A DNA stretch of 64,000 nt from contig CALRJS020000006.1 of assembly GCA_943367595.1 (NCBI GenBank), positions 1 through 64,000 on the forward strand. Direction: 5' to 3'. This document shows positions 23,429-33,143 of the stretch, one piece after another. Position 1 is the stretch's first letter; the number at the start of each line of letters is the position of its first letter. Source of the DNA: MW101C3 sp943367595 (lineage in GTDB: Bacteria > Cyanobacteriota > Cyanobacteriia > PCC-6307 > Cyanobiaceae). The notes beneath the pieces were generated by a model. That model had not been told where the DNA came from. It ran no database searches and was given only the letters and a program-made list of their open reading frames with translations. Position numbers and translations under genes: made by a program.

Positions 23429-26400
23429 ATGCCTCACTTCTCCCGTCCCGTCTGGCCCCATTGCGACAGTCCGGCGCCTGAGGCCGTGGCGGGCGAGCGG
23501 GATGCCTGCGGCGTTGGCTTCCTGGCCCAGCTCAGCGGCGAGGCGAGCCACGCTTTGCTGGCCCAGGCCCTCCATGGCCTCCATTGCATGGAGCACCGTG
23601 GTGGCTGCGGTGGCGACGGCGATTCCGGCGATGGCGCCGGCATCCTCTGCGGCATCCCCTGGCCCTACCTGGAAGCGGTCTGGCCCGCCGCCCGCAGCGA
23701 ACAGGGTCGGCCCCGCGGTCTGGCGATGCTGTTCCTGCCCGCCGAGGCGGAACGCCGAGCTGTTGCACGCGCCTTCTGTGAGCAGGCGGCCGCCGGCCTG
23801 GGCCTGCGCAGCATCGGCTGGCGTGAGGTGCCTGTAGCGCCTGAGGTGCTCGGCCCACTGGCCCGCCAGACGGCCCCCGCCATCGAGCAATGGCTCGTGG
23901 AAGGTGAGGTGGCCGGTGATGCGCTCGAAGCCCTGCTGTTCCGCTGCCGCCGCCGCGTCGGGGATCTGGTGCGGGAAGCCTGGGGCCCCGGCCCCAGCGA
24001 TCTCTACTTCGCTTCCTTCAGCAGCCGCACCGTCGTCTACAAGGGCATGGTGCGCTCCGAGGTGCTGCCGGCGTTCTACGCCGACCTGCGCGATCCACGC
24101 TTCGCGGTGAGCTTCGCCGTGTACCACCGCCGCTTCAGCACCAACACGTTGCCGCGCTGGCCCCTGGCACAGCCGATGCGCCTGCTGGGTCACAACGGCG
24201 AGATCAACACCCTGCTGGGCAACATCAACTGGGCCCACGCCGCCCAGTCGCACCTCGATGCGATCTGGGGCGACGCCGCCAACGATCTCAAGCCGGTGGT
24301 CAACGCCGCCTTCAGCGATTCCGCCAACCTCGACGCCATGCTCGAGCTGATGGTGCGCAGCGGTCGGCCGATCACCGACAGCCTGCTCACGCTCGTGCCC
24401 GAGGCGTTCCGGCAGCAGCCGGAGTTGGAATCACGGCCGGCGATCCAGGCCTTCTACGACTATTCCGCCTGTGTGCAGGAACCCTGGGATGGCCCGGCCC
24501 TGCTGGTGTTCAGCGATGGCCGCAGCGTGGGAGCCACGCTCGATCGCAACGGTCTGCGCCCCGCCCGCTACTGCATCACCAGCGACGGTCTGGTGGCGAT
24601 GGGATCGGAAACCGGAGTGCTGGAGATCGATGAAAGCCGCATCATCGAAAAGGGCCGGCTCGGCCCCGGTCAGATGCTCGCCGTCGATCTCGAGCAGGGC
24701 CGCCTGTTGCGCAACTGGCAGGTGAAGGAGGAAGTGGCGGCCCGCCATCCCTACGGCGCCTGGCTGCTGGAGCACCGCCGCTCGCTCGACAGCCGGCCCT
24801 GGATCACCGAGACGAGCCTCGGAGCCCTCGACCTGCTGCAGCACCAGACCGCCTTCGGCTTCACCGCCGAAGACTTCGATCTGGTGATCGAGGACATGGC
24901 TGGCCAGGGCAAGGAGCCCACGTATTGCATGGGCGACGACATCCCCCTGGCGGTGCTGTCCTCCAAGCCCCACCTCCTTTACGACTACTTCAAGCAACGC
25001 TTCGCCCAGGTCACCAACCCGCCGATCGATCCCCTGCGGGAAGAGTTGGTGATGAGCCTGGAGATGCACCTCGGCCGCCGGGGCTCGCCTCTGCGGCCCG
25101 AGCCGGGTTCTGCCTCGGTGCTGCATCTGCAGTCGCCGCTGCTCAATGAGGCGGAGCTCAAGGCACTGCCGGAGCAGGGCCTGGCCACCATCACCCTCTC
25201 CACCCTGTTGCCGGTGGAAGCGGGGCCAGCCGGCCTCGGCGCCGCGGTGCAGAGGCTCTGCCAGGAGGCGGAGCAGGCCGTCCGAAACCAGGCCGAAATC
25301 CTGGTGCTCTCCGACCGCTGCGGAGCTGGTCTTTCACCCACCACCTCCTATATCCCTCCTCTGCTGGCTGTGGGGGCGGTGCACCACCACCTGCTGGGTC
25401 TGGGCCTGCGGCTGCATTGCTCTCTGGTGGTGGACACCGCTCAGTGCTGGAGCACCCATCACCTGGCCTGCCTGATCGGCTTCGGTGCCAGTGCTGTGTG
25501 CCCCTGGCTCACCTGGGAAACCACGCGCCACTGGCTGCAGCTGCCCAAGACCATCTCTCTGATCGAACGGGGGCGGCTGCCCGCCATTGATGCCGCTGCG
25601 GCCCAGGCGAATGTGCGTCAGGCCCTGGAAGCCGGCCTTCGCAAGATCCTCTCCAAGATCGGCATCTCGATGCTGGCCAGCTATCACGGGGCTCAGATCT
25701 TTGAGGCGATCGGCATCGGCGCCGACCTGATCGAGCTGGCATTCCGTGGCACCACCAGCCGGGTGGCGGGCCTCACCCTGGCGGACCTCGCCAGCGAAAC
25801 CCTCACCTTCCATGCCAAGGCCTTCCCCGAACTCCATCGCACCAAGCTGGAGTTCATGGGCTTCGTTCAATACCGCACCGGCGGCGAATTCCATCTCAAC
25901 AGCCCGGAGATGGCCAAGGCCCTCCATGCCGCCGTGGCGGCGGGCCCCGGCTACGACCACTTCTCCACCTACCGCACCCTCCTGGAGAACCGTCCTGTCA
26001 CCTCCCTGCGCGACCTGCTTGAGCTCACCCCCGCTCCCCAGCCGCTGCCCCTTGATCAGGTGGAGAGCGCCGAAAGCATCTGCTCCCGTTTCTGCACCGG
26101 TGGCATGAGCCTCGGGGCCCTCTCGCGTGAGGCCCACGAAGTGCTGGCGGTGGCGATGAACCGCATCGGCGGCAAGAGCAACAGCGGCGAAGGGGGCGAG
26201 GATCCCGCCCGTTATCACCCGCTCCACGACGTCGACGCCGGCGGCCATTCCCCCACCCTTCCCACCATCGGTGGCCTGCGCAACGGCGACACAGCCTGCT
26301 CCGCCATCAAGCAGATCGCGTCCGGCCGCTTCGGTGTCACGCCGGAGTATCTGCGCAGCGGTACCCAGCTGGAGATCAAGGTGGCCCAGGGAGCCAAGCC

Positions 26401-28024
26401 CGGCGAGGGCGGCCAGCTGCCCGGCCCCAAGGTGGATGCCTACATCGCCTGGCTGCGCAACAGCAAACCCGGCGTCGCCTTGATCTCACCGCCGCCGCAC
26501 CACGACATCTATTCCATTGAGGATCTGGCCCAGCTGATCCACGACCTTCACCAGGTCCATCCGGCCGCGAAGGTGTCGGTGAAGCTCGTGTCTGAGATCG
26601 GCATCGGCACGATCGCCGCCGGTGTGGCCAAGGCCAATGCCGATGTGATCCAGATCTCCGGCCACGACGGAGGCACGGGTGCCTCGCCGCTGAGCTCGAT
26701 CAAGCACGCCGGCAGCCCCTGGGAGCTGGGTCTGTCGGAAGTGCACCGCAGCCTGCTGGCCAACGGGCTGCGCGACCGGGTGTTGCTGCGTGCCGACGGC
26801 GGCCTCAAGACCGGTTGGGACGTGGTGATGGCCGCCCTGCTCGGTGCCGAGGAATTCGGCTTCGGCTCGGTGGCCATGATTGCCGAGGGCTGCATCATGG
26901 CCCGCGTCTGCCACACCAACAATTGCCCCGTGGGTGTGGCCAGCCAGAAGGAGGCGCTGCGCAAGCGCTTCACTGGCATCCCCGAACACGTGGTGAATTT
27001 CTTCGCCTACGTGGCCGAGGAAGTGCGCCAGTTGCTCAGCGTGCTGGGCGTGGCGCGGCTGGAGGATCTGATCGGCCGCAACGACCTGCTCCAGCGCCGG
27101 GCTGTGCAGCTGGTCAAGACCAGCTCGGTGGATCTCTCCTGCCTGCTGGACACGGTTCCCCACGCCGGTGACCGTTCCTGGCTGCAGCACGAGGCGATCG
27201 CGCACGGCAATGGCCCCATCCTCGAAGACACCCTCCTGCAGGACGCGGAGGTGCTGGCGGCGATCGAAGGCCATGGCCAGATCCAGCGCCAGCTGCGGAT
27301 CCTCACCACCGACCGCAGTGTGGGAGCCCGGGTTGCAGGCGAAATCGCCGCGCTTCACGGCAACAAGGGTTTCAACGGTCTGCTCGATCTCCGCTTTGAG
27401 GGCGGGGCCGGCCAAAGCTTTGGTGCCTTCCTGTTGCGCGGCATGCAGCTCACTCTGGTGGGCGATGCCAACGATTACGTCGGCAAGGGCATCAACGGCG
27501 GGCGGCTCGTGGTGGTGCCTCCTGCCGGCGCGGCCGATCCCGGCGCCCAGGTGATCCTGGGCAACACCTGCCTCTATGGCGCCACCGGCGGCGAGTTGTT
27601 TGCCCTGGGCCGCGCGGGCGAGCGTTTCGCCGTACGCAACAGCGGCGCGGTCGCTGTGGTCGAAGGCAGCGGCGATCACGCCTGCGAATACATGACCGGA
27701 GGCGTGGTGGTGATTCTCGGCAGCACCGGCCGCAACGTGGCCGCCGGGATGACCGGTGGTGTGGCGTTCCTGCTCGACGAGCACGACGGACTCGCCGCCC
27801 GGCTCAACCCGGAGATCGTTTCGATGGTTCCGCTGGACACCCCCGAGCAGGAGCAACTGCTCAAGCCATTGCTGGAGACCCACCTCGAGCTCACCGGCAG
27901 CCGCCGGGCCGCCGAGGTGCTTGCCAACTGGCCTCAGTGGCGTCCCCGCTTCAAGGTGCTCGTTCCCCCCAGTGAGCTGGCCACCGTCGGCCTGGCTGAG
28001 GGCCGCGTCACGGTGCCCGCCTAG
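23429..28024 (+). CDS. gltS: Ferredoxin-dependent glutamate synthase
   Basis: Makes two glutamates from glutamine and 2-oxoglutarate with electrons from photosynthetic ferredoxin; central to ammonium assimilation. The 1531-residue length fits the Fd-GOGAT class. The N-terminal amidotransferase nucleophile is Cys27 in GERDACGVGF, so a 26-residue propeptide would be removed. The synthase part holds GGKSNSGEGGEDPARY, the FMN region SGHDGGTGASP, the 3Fe-4S segment CHTNNCPVG and the C-terminal glycine-rich beta-helix (CEYMTGGVVVILG). ATG at 23429 was chosen over an open start 11 codons upstream. It converges on lipA with 7 bp between stops. Confidence 0.93.
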   Translation: MPHFSRPVWPHCDSPAPEAVAGERDACGVGFLAQLSGEASHALLAQALHGLHCMEHRGGCGGDGDSGDGAGILCGIPWPYLEAVWPAARSEQGRPRGLAMLFLPAEAERRAVARAFCEQAAAGLGLRSIGWREVPVAPEVLGPLARQTAPAIEQWLVEGEVAGDALEALLFRCRRRVGDLVREAWGPGPSDLYFASFSSRTVVYKGMVRSEVLPAFYADLRDPRFAVSFAVYHRRFSTNTLPRWPLAQPMRLLGHNGEINTLLGNINWAHAAQSHLDAIWGDAANDLKPVVNAAFSDSANLDAMLELMVRSGRPITDSLLTLVPEAFRQQPELESRPAIQAFYDYSACVQEPWDGPALLVFSDGRSVGATLDRNGLRPARYCITSDGLVAMGSETGVLEIDESRIIEKGRLGPGQMLAVDLEQGRLLRNWQVKEEVAARHPYGAWLLEHRRSLDSRPWITETSLGALDLLQHQTAFGFTAEDFDLVIEDMAGQGKEPTYCMGDDIPLAVLSSKPHLLYDYFKQRFAQVTNPPIDPLREELVMSLEMHLGRRGSPLRPEPGSASVLHLQSPLLNEAELKALPEQGLATITLSTLLPVEAGPAGLGAAVQRLCQEAEQAVRNQAEILVLSDRCGAGLSPTTSYIPPLLAVGAVHHHLLGLGLRLHCSLVVDTAQCWSTHHLACLIGFGASAVCPWLTWETTRHWLQLPKTISLIERGRLPAIDAAAAQANVRQALEAGLRKILSKIGISMLASYHGAQIFEAIGIGADLIELAFRGTTSRVAGLTLADLASETLTFHAKAFPELHRTKLEFMGFVQYRTGGEFHLNSPEMAKALHAAVAAGPGYDHFSTYRTLLENRPVTSLRDLLELTPAPQPLPLDQVESAESICSRFCTGGMSLGALSREAHEVLAVAMNRIGGKSNSGEGGEDPARYHPLHDVDAGGHSPTLPTIGGLRNGDTACSAIKQIASGRFGVTPEYLRSGTQLEIKVAQGAKPGEGGQLPGPKVDAYIAWLRNSKPGVALISPPPHHDIYSIEDLAQLIHDLHQVHPAAKVSVKLVSEIGIGTIAAGVAKANADVIQISGHDGGTGASPLSSIKHAGSPWELGLSEVHRSLLANGLRDRVLLRADGGLKTGWDVVMAALLGAEEFGFGSVAMIAEGCIMARVCHTNNCPVGVASQKEALRKRFTGIPEHVVNFFAYVAEEVRQLLSVLGVARLEDLIGRNDLLQRRAVQLVKTSSVDLSCLLDTVPHAGDRSWLQHEAIAHGNGPILEDTLLQDAEVLAAIEGHGQIQRQLRILTTDRSVGARVAGEIAALHGNKGFNGLLDLRFEGGAGQSFGAFLLRGMQLTLVGDANDYVGKGINGGRLVVVPPAGAADPGAQVILGNTCLYGATGGELFALGRAGERFAVRNSGAVAVVEGSGDHACEYMTGGVVVILGSTGRNVAAGMTGGVAFLLDEHDGLAARLNPEIVSMVPLDTPEQEQLLKPLLETHLELTGSRRAAEVLANWPQWRPRFKVLVPPSELATVGLAEGRVTVPA

Positions 28025-28031
28025 GGCCCCA

Positions 28032-28976
28032 CTAGCTCCGCGTTGCCACCAGGGGCTGTGCTGTGCCGCCTGCCCCGGTTTCCTTGCCGAGGTTGGCGTC
28101 GCCGCGGGGATGTTCCCGCATCAGCCGCCGTACCTCCCCGGCGTGGTAGCTGCTGCGGGTGAGCGGTGAGCTCACCACCTGCAGGAATCCCAGCTCCCCT
28201 TCCCCCTGCTGGCGGAAGGCTGCAAAGGTGGCCGGCTCCACGAAACGCTGAACGGCCAGGTGTTTCGGCCCTGGAGAGAGGTACTGGCCGATCGTCACGA
28301 TGTCGACGTGGTGCTGGCGCAGGTCGGCGAGCACGTCGAGCACTTCGGCGTCGGTTTCGCCCAGACCGACCATCAGGCCTGATTTGGTGTACGTGGCTGG
28401 CCATTGGTCGTGAACCCGCGCCAGGAGTTCCAGCGAGCGGCTGTACACCCCCTGTGGACGCACCTGCCGGTAAAGACGCGGCACCGTTTCGATGTTGTGG
28501 TTCAACACCTCAGGCCTACCTGCCATGACGGCGGCAAGGGCCTCCCAGTTGCCGCAGAGGTCGGGGATCAGCAGCTCGATGGTGGTGCCGGGGGAGCGCT
28601 GACGCACGGCGGCGATACAGGCCACAAACTGGCTGGCGCCCCCGTCGTCGAGGTCGTCGCGGTTCACCGATGTGATCACCACATGCTGCAGACCCAGCCG
28701 CGCCACGGCCTCGCCCAGCCGTGCCGGTTCGGTGGGATCCAGCTCCCGCACGCTGCGGTCGAAATCGATGTCGCAGTAAGGGCAGGCCCGGGTACAGCCC
28801 GGCCCCATGATCAAGAACGTGGCCGTGCCACCGGCGAAGCACTCGCCGATGTTGGGGCAACTGGCTTCCTGGCAGACCGTGTTCAGCTTGAGGTCGACCA
28901 ACAGGTCGGCAACCGCGCCGATGCGCTCCCGTTGCGGGGCTTTGACGCGCAGCCAGTCGGGTTTGAGCTGCGACAC
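28032..28976 (-). CDS. lipA: Lipoyl synthase
   Basis: A radical SAM enzyme that inserts two sulfurs into protein-bound octanoyl groups to make lipoate for 2-oxoacid dehydrogenases and glycine cleavage. The 314-residue protein has the auxiliary cluster motif CQEASCPNIGEC and the SAM cluster motif CTRACPYC, followed by VVITSVNRDDLDDGGA and the end region VSSPLTRSSYHAGE. The start is GTG at 28976. Cyanobacteria often have two lipA genes; only one is visible here. It ends 7 bp from the convergent gltS stop. Confidence 0.93.
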   Translation of the reverse strand: MSQLKPDWLRVKAPQRERIGAVADLLVDLKLNTVCQEASCPNIGECFAGGTATFLIMGPGCTRACPYCDIDFDRSVRELDPTEPARLGEAVARLGLQHVVITSVNRDDLDDGGASQFVACIAAVRQRSPGTTIELLIPDLCGNWEALAAVMAGRPEVLNHNIETVPRLYRQVRPQGVYSRSLELLARVHDQWPATYTKSGLMVGLGETDAEVLDVLADLRQHHVDIVTIGQYLSPGPKHLAVQRFVEPATFAAFRQQGEGELGFLQVVSSPLTRSSYHAGEVRRLMREHPRGDANLGKETGAGGTAQPLVATRS

Positions 28977-29043
28977 GGACCCACGCCTGAACAGCCCATG
29001 AATTTAGGGGCCCCGGAGCGGCGATCGCCTATCCTCTCCCCAT

Positions 29044-29117
29044 CGGGATGTAGCGCAGCTTGGTAGCGCACTTCGTTCGGGACGAAGGGGCCGCAGGTTC
29101 GAATCCTGTCATCCCGA
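29044..29117 (+). tRNA. tRNA-Pro (anticodon CGG)
   Basis: A complete cloverleaf: acceptor stem CGGGATG (29044-29050) with CATCCCG (29110-29116), D arm GCGC-AGCTTGGTA-GCGC, anticodon stem CTTCG/CGAAG with loop TTCGGGA giving anticodon CGG, and T arm with GTTCGAATC. The discriminator is A29117. CCA is not encoded. It stands alone between lipA and the cbiG-cobJ gene. Confidence 0.95.
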
Positions 29118-29247
29118 CTTTCAACTTCAAGGCGTACGCTGATTTCGGTGCATCGTCACCGTCTTGAGCCCGGTCCACCGCGGCTCAGGCCTGGCGTGCA
29201 CCATCGCGTGCCTGGTCCGCACCACCTCAGGCCAGACCCACCCCTCT

Positions 29248-31038
29248 CTAGGCCAGATCAGCCCCGGGGTAACCGCGCGGGGTCACCATGCGGCCGTCCT
29301 GAATCCGTGTGGTGCTGTTGCCGATCAGCACCAGCGTGAGCATGTCCACCTCCGCCACCGGCAGGTCCGCCAGACGGTGCAGGCTCACCTGCTCGTCCTG
29401 CCGCCCCAGCTGCCGGGCAAGGGCCACCGGCGTGTCGCCGCCCCGCTGTTCAAGCAGCAGGGAGCAGGCCCGGGCCAGTTGCCAGTCGCGTCCGCGCGAA
29501 CGCGGGTTATAGAGGGCCACCACGAAATCCCCGGCAGCAGCCCCGCGCAGGCGGGTTTCGATCGTTTCCCAGGGGGTGAGCCGGTCGCTCAGGCTGATGG
29601 TGCAGAAATCGTGCATCAAGGGGGCTCCGGCGCGAGCGGCCGCCAGCTGCAGCGCGGAAATGCCCGGATGCACCGTGAAGCCGGGGCGGGCCTCGGCCGG
29701 CTGGGCCAGCCACAACTCCAGCGCCAGCCCTGCCATGCCGTAGATGCCACTGTCGCCCGATGACACCAGTGCCACCGTCAGGCCTTGCATCGCCAGCTCC
29801 AGCGCCTGGCGGCACCGTTCCCGCTCCAGGGTGAGCTGGCCGTCGCAGCGCAGCTGATCGGGCCGGCGCAGTGGCTCCAGCAGGTCGAGGTAAAGGCCGT
29901 AGCCCACCCAGACCGTGCTCGCCGCCAGTGCGGCACGGGCATCGGGAGTGAGCAGGGCCAGCTCGCCAGGCCCGCTGCCGATCAGATGCAGCTGGCCCCG
30001 TTGCGGCGCCCACTGCGCGGCGGCGGCCGCGACCGCCACCGTGGCGGCTCCTCGCTCGTCGCTGCGGCAGCGTTCGATGCGCTTGGCCTGGCGCAGGCAG
30101 CCCCCGGGCCCGGCGGCCAGCAGGGCTGCCGCCTCCGCCACGCTGGCCGTGCCCATCTCCCGCGCCACGGCCGCTGATGGGGTCGGCACCGGCACAACGG
30201 CGAGCTCGGCGGCACTGAACAGCCGCAGCGGCCACTGGCGCTCAGCGGCCAGTGCCAGCAGTGCCGGCTCATCCCCTTTGCGGTCGGCGCTGCACAGACC
30301 GGCGACGGCCTCCGGCGCCAACCCAGCCTCCTGCAGCGCAGTCAGCACCGCTCGCTCCAGCAGGGTGAAGCTGGTGCCGCGCTCGCAGCCCACCCCCAAC
30401 CAGAGGCTGGGAGGGTGCCAGCGACAGCCCATGCCCACTTGATCGCTGATTACCAGCACAGGAGCTGCCGCGTCGGGCACGCCGCTGAGCTGCTGGCTCG
30501 CCTCAAGCTCGCGCCAGAGGGGGGAGCCGCTGGTCTGCTGCACCAGTGGCTGCTCCCCCCTGGCCGCTGCCTGCATCAGGCCATTCCAGTCGCCGCTGCC
30601 GCGCCGCCACCCCCACGCGGTGCCGTAGCAATCAAGGGCGAGGCGGCCGCTGCCGCTGCTGGTGCCTGTGAGCACGGCCTGGCCGCCCAGCAGGGCCGCC
30701 ACCTGCTGGCTCAGACGCTCTGCCCCGGCTCCATGGCCGCCCAGCAGCGGGATGGCGAAGCGTCCGGCCGGGTCCACCACCACCACCGCCGGGTCCTGGT
30801 TTTTGCCCTGCAGCAGTGGCGCGATCAGCCGGGTGATGGCGCCGCAGGCACCCACAGCCACGAAGGAGCGGCTGCTGCCCCACTCCCGCGTCAGATAGGT
30901 GCCGCCGGCTTCCTCGGGGCTGGCGATGTCCTGCACCAGCCCGGCCTGGCGCAGCTGTTGAAGCAGGGGCTGGCCGGCAGGACTGAGGCTGAATCCCCGG
31001 CAGGGAAAGGGCAAGGCGTCAGTTGTGGGGTCGTTCAT
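29248..31038 (-). CDS. cobJ: Fused cobalamin biosynthesis protein CbiG / precorrin-3B C17-methyltransferase CobJ
   Basis: A 596-residue bifunctional corrin-ring enzyme. Residues about 1-340 are CbiG-like, with FVAVGACGAITRLIAPLL, DPAGRFAIPLLGGH and a C-terminal GVGCERGTS domain; CbiG opens the delta-lactone and releases acetaldehyde. From about 350 it is CobJ/CbiH, a SAM-dependent ring-contracting methyltransferase, with HLIGSGPGELALLTP, VSSGDSGIYGMAGL, HPGISALQLAAARAGAPL and FVVALYNPRSRGR. The steps are consecutive in the anaerobic pathway used to make pseudocobalamin or cobalamin. The ATG overlaps the stop of the upstream unknown gene by 4 nt (ATGA). Confidence 0.9.
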   Translation of the reverse strand: MNDPTTDALPFPCRGFSLSPAGQPLLQQLRQAGLVQDIASPEEAGGTYLTREWGSSRSFVAVGACGAITRLIAPLLQGKNQDPAVVVVDPAGRFAIPLLGGHGAGAERLSQQVAALLGGQAVLTGTSSGSGRLALDCYGTAWGWRRGSGDWNGLMQAAARGEQPLVQQTSGSPLWRELEASQQLSGVPDAAAPVLVISDQVGMGCRWHPPSLWLGVGCERGTSFTLLERAVLTALQEAGLAPEAVAGLCSADRKGDEPALLALAAERQWPLRLFSAAELAVVPVPTPSAAVAREMGTASVAEAAALLAAGPGGCLRQAKRIERCRSDERGAATVAVAAAAAQWAPQRGQLHLIGSGPGELALLTPDARAALAASTVWVGYGLYLDLLEPLRRPDQLRCDGQLTLERERCRQALELAMQGLTVALVSSGDSGIYGMAGLALELWLAQPAEARPGFTVHPGISALQLAAARAGAPLMHDFCTISLSDRLTPWETIETRLRGAAAGDFVVALYNPRSRGRDWQLARACSLLLEQRGGDTPVALARQLGRQDEQVSLHRLADLPVAEVDMLTLVLIGNSTTRIQDGRMVTPRGYPGADLA

Positions 31039-32693
31039 GCGCCGAACCTGGCACGCCCGACCGCCGGTGATTCGCCCGCAGCGGCGGACGGGCCCGCTGT
31101 CAGTCCATCGTCGGCAGCGTCTTCGCGAGGGGCAGCAGGGTTGGAAGCGACCCCATCGCCACGGGCTGGTTGATCTTCTGGTCCGTGTTCTGGTTCGATT
31201 TCGGGCCCAGGTTCACGACCAGCGTTGAGCCGAGTTTCCATTTCGGCTTTGGGCTGACGTTCCGGTTGGCTGGCGGGTTCACGCTCAGGTGGGGGGGCGT
31301 CCTGCTCCGCGGTTGGTGCTTGGCCCGCCTCTTCCCCGTCTGCCAGGCCGGCAGCGGAAAGCCCCGCAGTGGCAGACGGTGCAGCGACGGGGGCAGCGAG
31401 AGGTTCCTGCTCCTCCGCTTCGGCCTTCGTCTTTGCCTCTGCGCCCCCCTCCGCCGCTGGATCCCCCTCCGCAGGGCTGGCGCCAAAGCTGCTGCTTGGA
31501 TCCTGCGGCCGTGAGCGCTCTGAAGCCCCGCCGCCGAGCCGCTCCATCTCCTGCGGCCCAGAAGCAGGCAACGCGCCAGCAAACGAAGACGGCCCAGGAG
31601 CAGGGGATTGCCCAGAAGCAGAGGATTTCCAAGCAGCAGATGACTGCCCAGCCGAGGATGGCTTCCCTTGCGGCGACTGCGGATTGGGCGGGGATGGATC
31701 TGCGGAGGAGGAGGCGACCGTTCCTCCTAGGAGGGCCCGGTTCAGCTCAGCGTCATTGAGGGGAGCGGAGGGCCAGCGCGGTGAAGCCCCGGCCGTGAGT
31801 GTCAACGCCGTCACCAGGGCGTTGAAGGGTGGATTGAGCGGGTCGCCCCTTCCATCAAGCAGTTCCAGCTGGATGGCGCTTTCCCCGCTGGCCAGTCCCT
31901 TCAGCCAGATCGGGGTCTGACGGTCCACCAGGAAGCTGTCGCCGTTGAGGGTGATCCGCAACCGCCAGCTGTCGTCGCCGTCGCGCAGGTGCTGCAGGGG
32001 GGCATCGAACAGCAGCCAGTCGATCAGCACCGGTTCTGCCTGGATCAGGTCGAAAGGAATGGCCGGAATCAGCTGGGGGCTGGCGGGTTGTGGCACCCCC
32101 AGGGGGTTGGCGGCGGCCCGGTGCAACCGGATCTGGGTGCTGGCGCCGGGCGCTTTCACCGCTTCGCCCCAGGGGTAGGCGGCGTAGACGCTGATCCGAT
32201 GGCTCCCCGGGGTGAGCGGCTCCATCGGCACCTTCACAGTGCGCGGATCGGCGGAGACCTCATCGCTGTGGCTGGCAGGCGCCGCACCGATCCGGATCGG
32301 TCTCTCCTGGTCGCGCTGCACCACCAGATGGGGGCCGGGAGTGCCTGGGTTGCTCCCCGCCAGCGGCCAGTCAGCCACACGCAGCTCCAGGGTCCAGGGG
32401 CCTGCAGGAAGAACAGTGTCCGGCGCCGGCGCAACGATCGTGAGCTGCGGGCGATGGGCGCTGAGCAGCTCCTTGAGTTGCTCGGTGGGGCGGGGCGGCG
32501 CGACTTCGTGCATGGTGCCGCTGGCAAGCGGAGCCGGCGCCGCGGAAGGCGGAGGTGAGCCGGCGTTTCTCCAGCTCCAGCCTCCGCTGAGCAACACGGT
32601 GAGGCACAGCAGGCCGGCGCTGATGGCCCGCCCCAAGGTGCTTGAACCTCGCGCGTGCGGCAGCTTCCGGGCAGGCAGGCTCGCCATGACCAT
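31035..32693 (-). CDS. Unknown Pro/Ala/Ser-rich protein with one N-terminal membrane segment
   Basis: Not recognised. The 552-residue product has an N-terminal hydrophobic segment (about 20-38, ISAGLLCLTVLLSGGW) that could anchor it, with no lipobox Cys. Two beta-rich stretches follow: about 75-180 (LTIVAPAPDTVLPAGPW...LVVQRD) and about 210-310 (LIDWLLFDAPLQ...IQLELLDGRGDP), resembling Ig-like or sugar-binding sandwich repeats. The last 220 residues are low-complexity Pro, Ser, Ala, Glu and Gln and probably disordered. ATG at 32693 has a GGAG ribosome-binding site 8 bases upstream; the open frame extends further but without support. It overlaps cbiG-cobJ by 4 nt and is divergent from psaA. 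Confidence 0.7.
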   Translation of the reverse strand: MVMASLPARKLPHARGSSTLGRAISAGLLCLTVLLSGGWSWRNAGSPPPSAAPAPLASGTMHEVAPPRPTEQLKELLSAHRPQLTIVAPAPDTVLPAGPWTLELRVADWPLAGSNPGTPGPHLVVQRDQERPIRIGAAPASHSDEVSADPRTVKVPMEPLTPGSHRISVYAAYPWGEAVKAPGASTQIRLHRAAANPLGVPQPASPQLIPAIPFDLIQAEPVLIDWLLFDAPLQHLRDGDDSWRLRITLNGDSFLVDRQTPIWLKGLASGESAIQLELLDGRGDPLNPPFNALVTALTLTAGASPRWPSAPLNDAELNRALLGGTVASSSADPSPPNPQSPQGKPSSAGQSSAAWKSSASGQSPAPGPSSFAGALPASGPQEMERLGGGASERSRPQDPSSSFGASPAEGDPAAEGGAEAKTKAEAEEQEPLAAPVAAPSATAGLSAAGLADGEEAGQAPTAEQDAPPPEREPASQPERQPKAEMETRLNAGREPGPEIEPEHGPEDQPARGDGVASNPAAPREDAADDGLTAGPSAAAGESPAVGRARFGA

Positions 32694-32897
32694 CTCGTTG
32701 CTCCTGCCCTGACGACGGCCTGGGCATTCTGCTGGCCCATTGGTGAGCCAAGAATCCATGCTCTCCTGAGGACTTGAATCAACGATCGAACATCCTGATT
32801 TGCCGGATAACAAATGGGGGCTTATCGCCCGCATTTCAATGACAAGAATCGGGCGGGAGAGCCCAGTCCCAGACAGGAGAGCCAGGGGATTGAACCT

Positions 32898-32940
32898 TTG
32901 TTACTTCCTCGGCAAACGGCCAGAAGCTCGCCCCTATACT
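32898..32940 (+). promoter_or_regulatory. Candidate psaA promoter region
   Basis: TATACT at 32935-32940 is a good -10 match, about 200 bp before the psaA start, but no good -35 lies 17 bp upstream. At 32900-32917 there is GTTACTTC-CT-CGGCAAAC. The first half resembles an HLR1 half-site (GTTACAWW), the element bound by the high-light regulator RpaB at photosystem I genes; the second half matches poorly. The rest of the 450-bp gap from 32694 to 33143 contains no gene and would hold the promoter of the divergent unknown gene as well. Confidence 0.3.
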
Positions 32941-33143
32941 CTCGCCAGCGGTCCCCTCATCGGGGCCCTTGCCCCAGTCGTGGCAACGGGTTTTGGCTTT
33001 CGCCATGCCCCTGCCCTCTGGAGTCAACGGCATGGCGGATTCCGATCCGCGGTGCTGTTCGGCCCGCCGGCCAGGTGCCTGCACCCGGCCGGAGCGGTGG
33101 ACCTCCACCTCCACCTCGATCCCGTCCCTCGAGGAACGTCTCG

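Noticed and set aside
26486..27883. 465-codon open frame antisense to glutamate synthase
   Set aside because: No recognisable protein features, and the sense strand is a well-supported enzyme.
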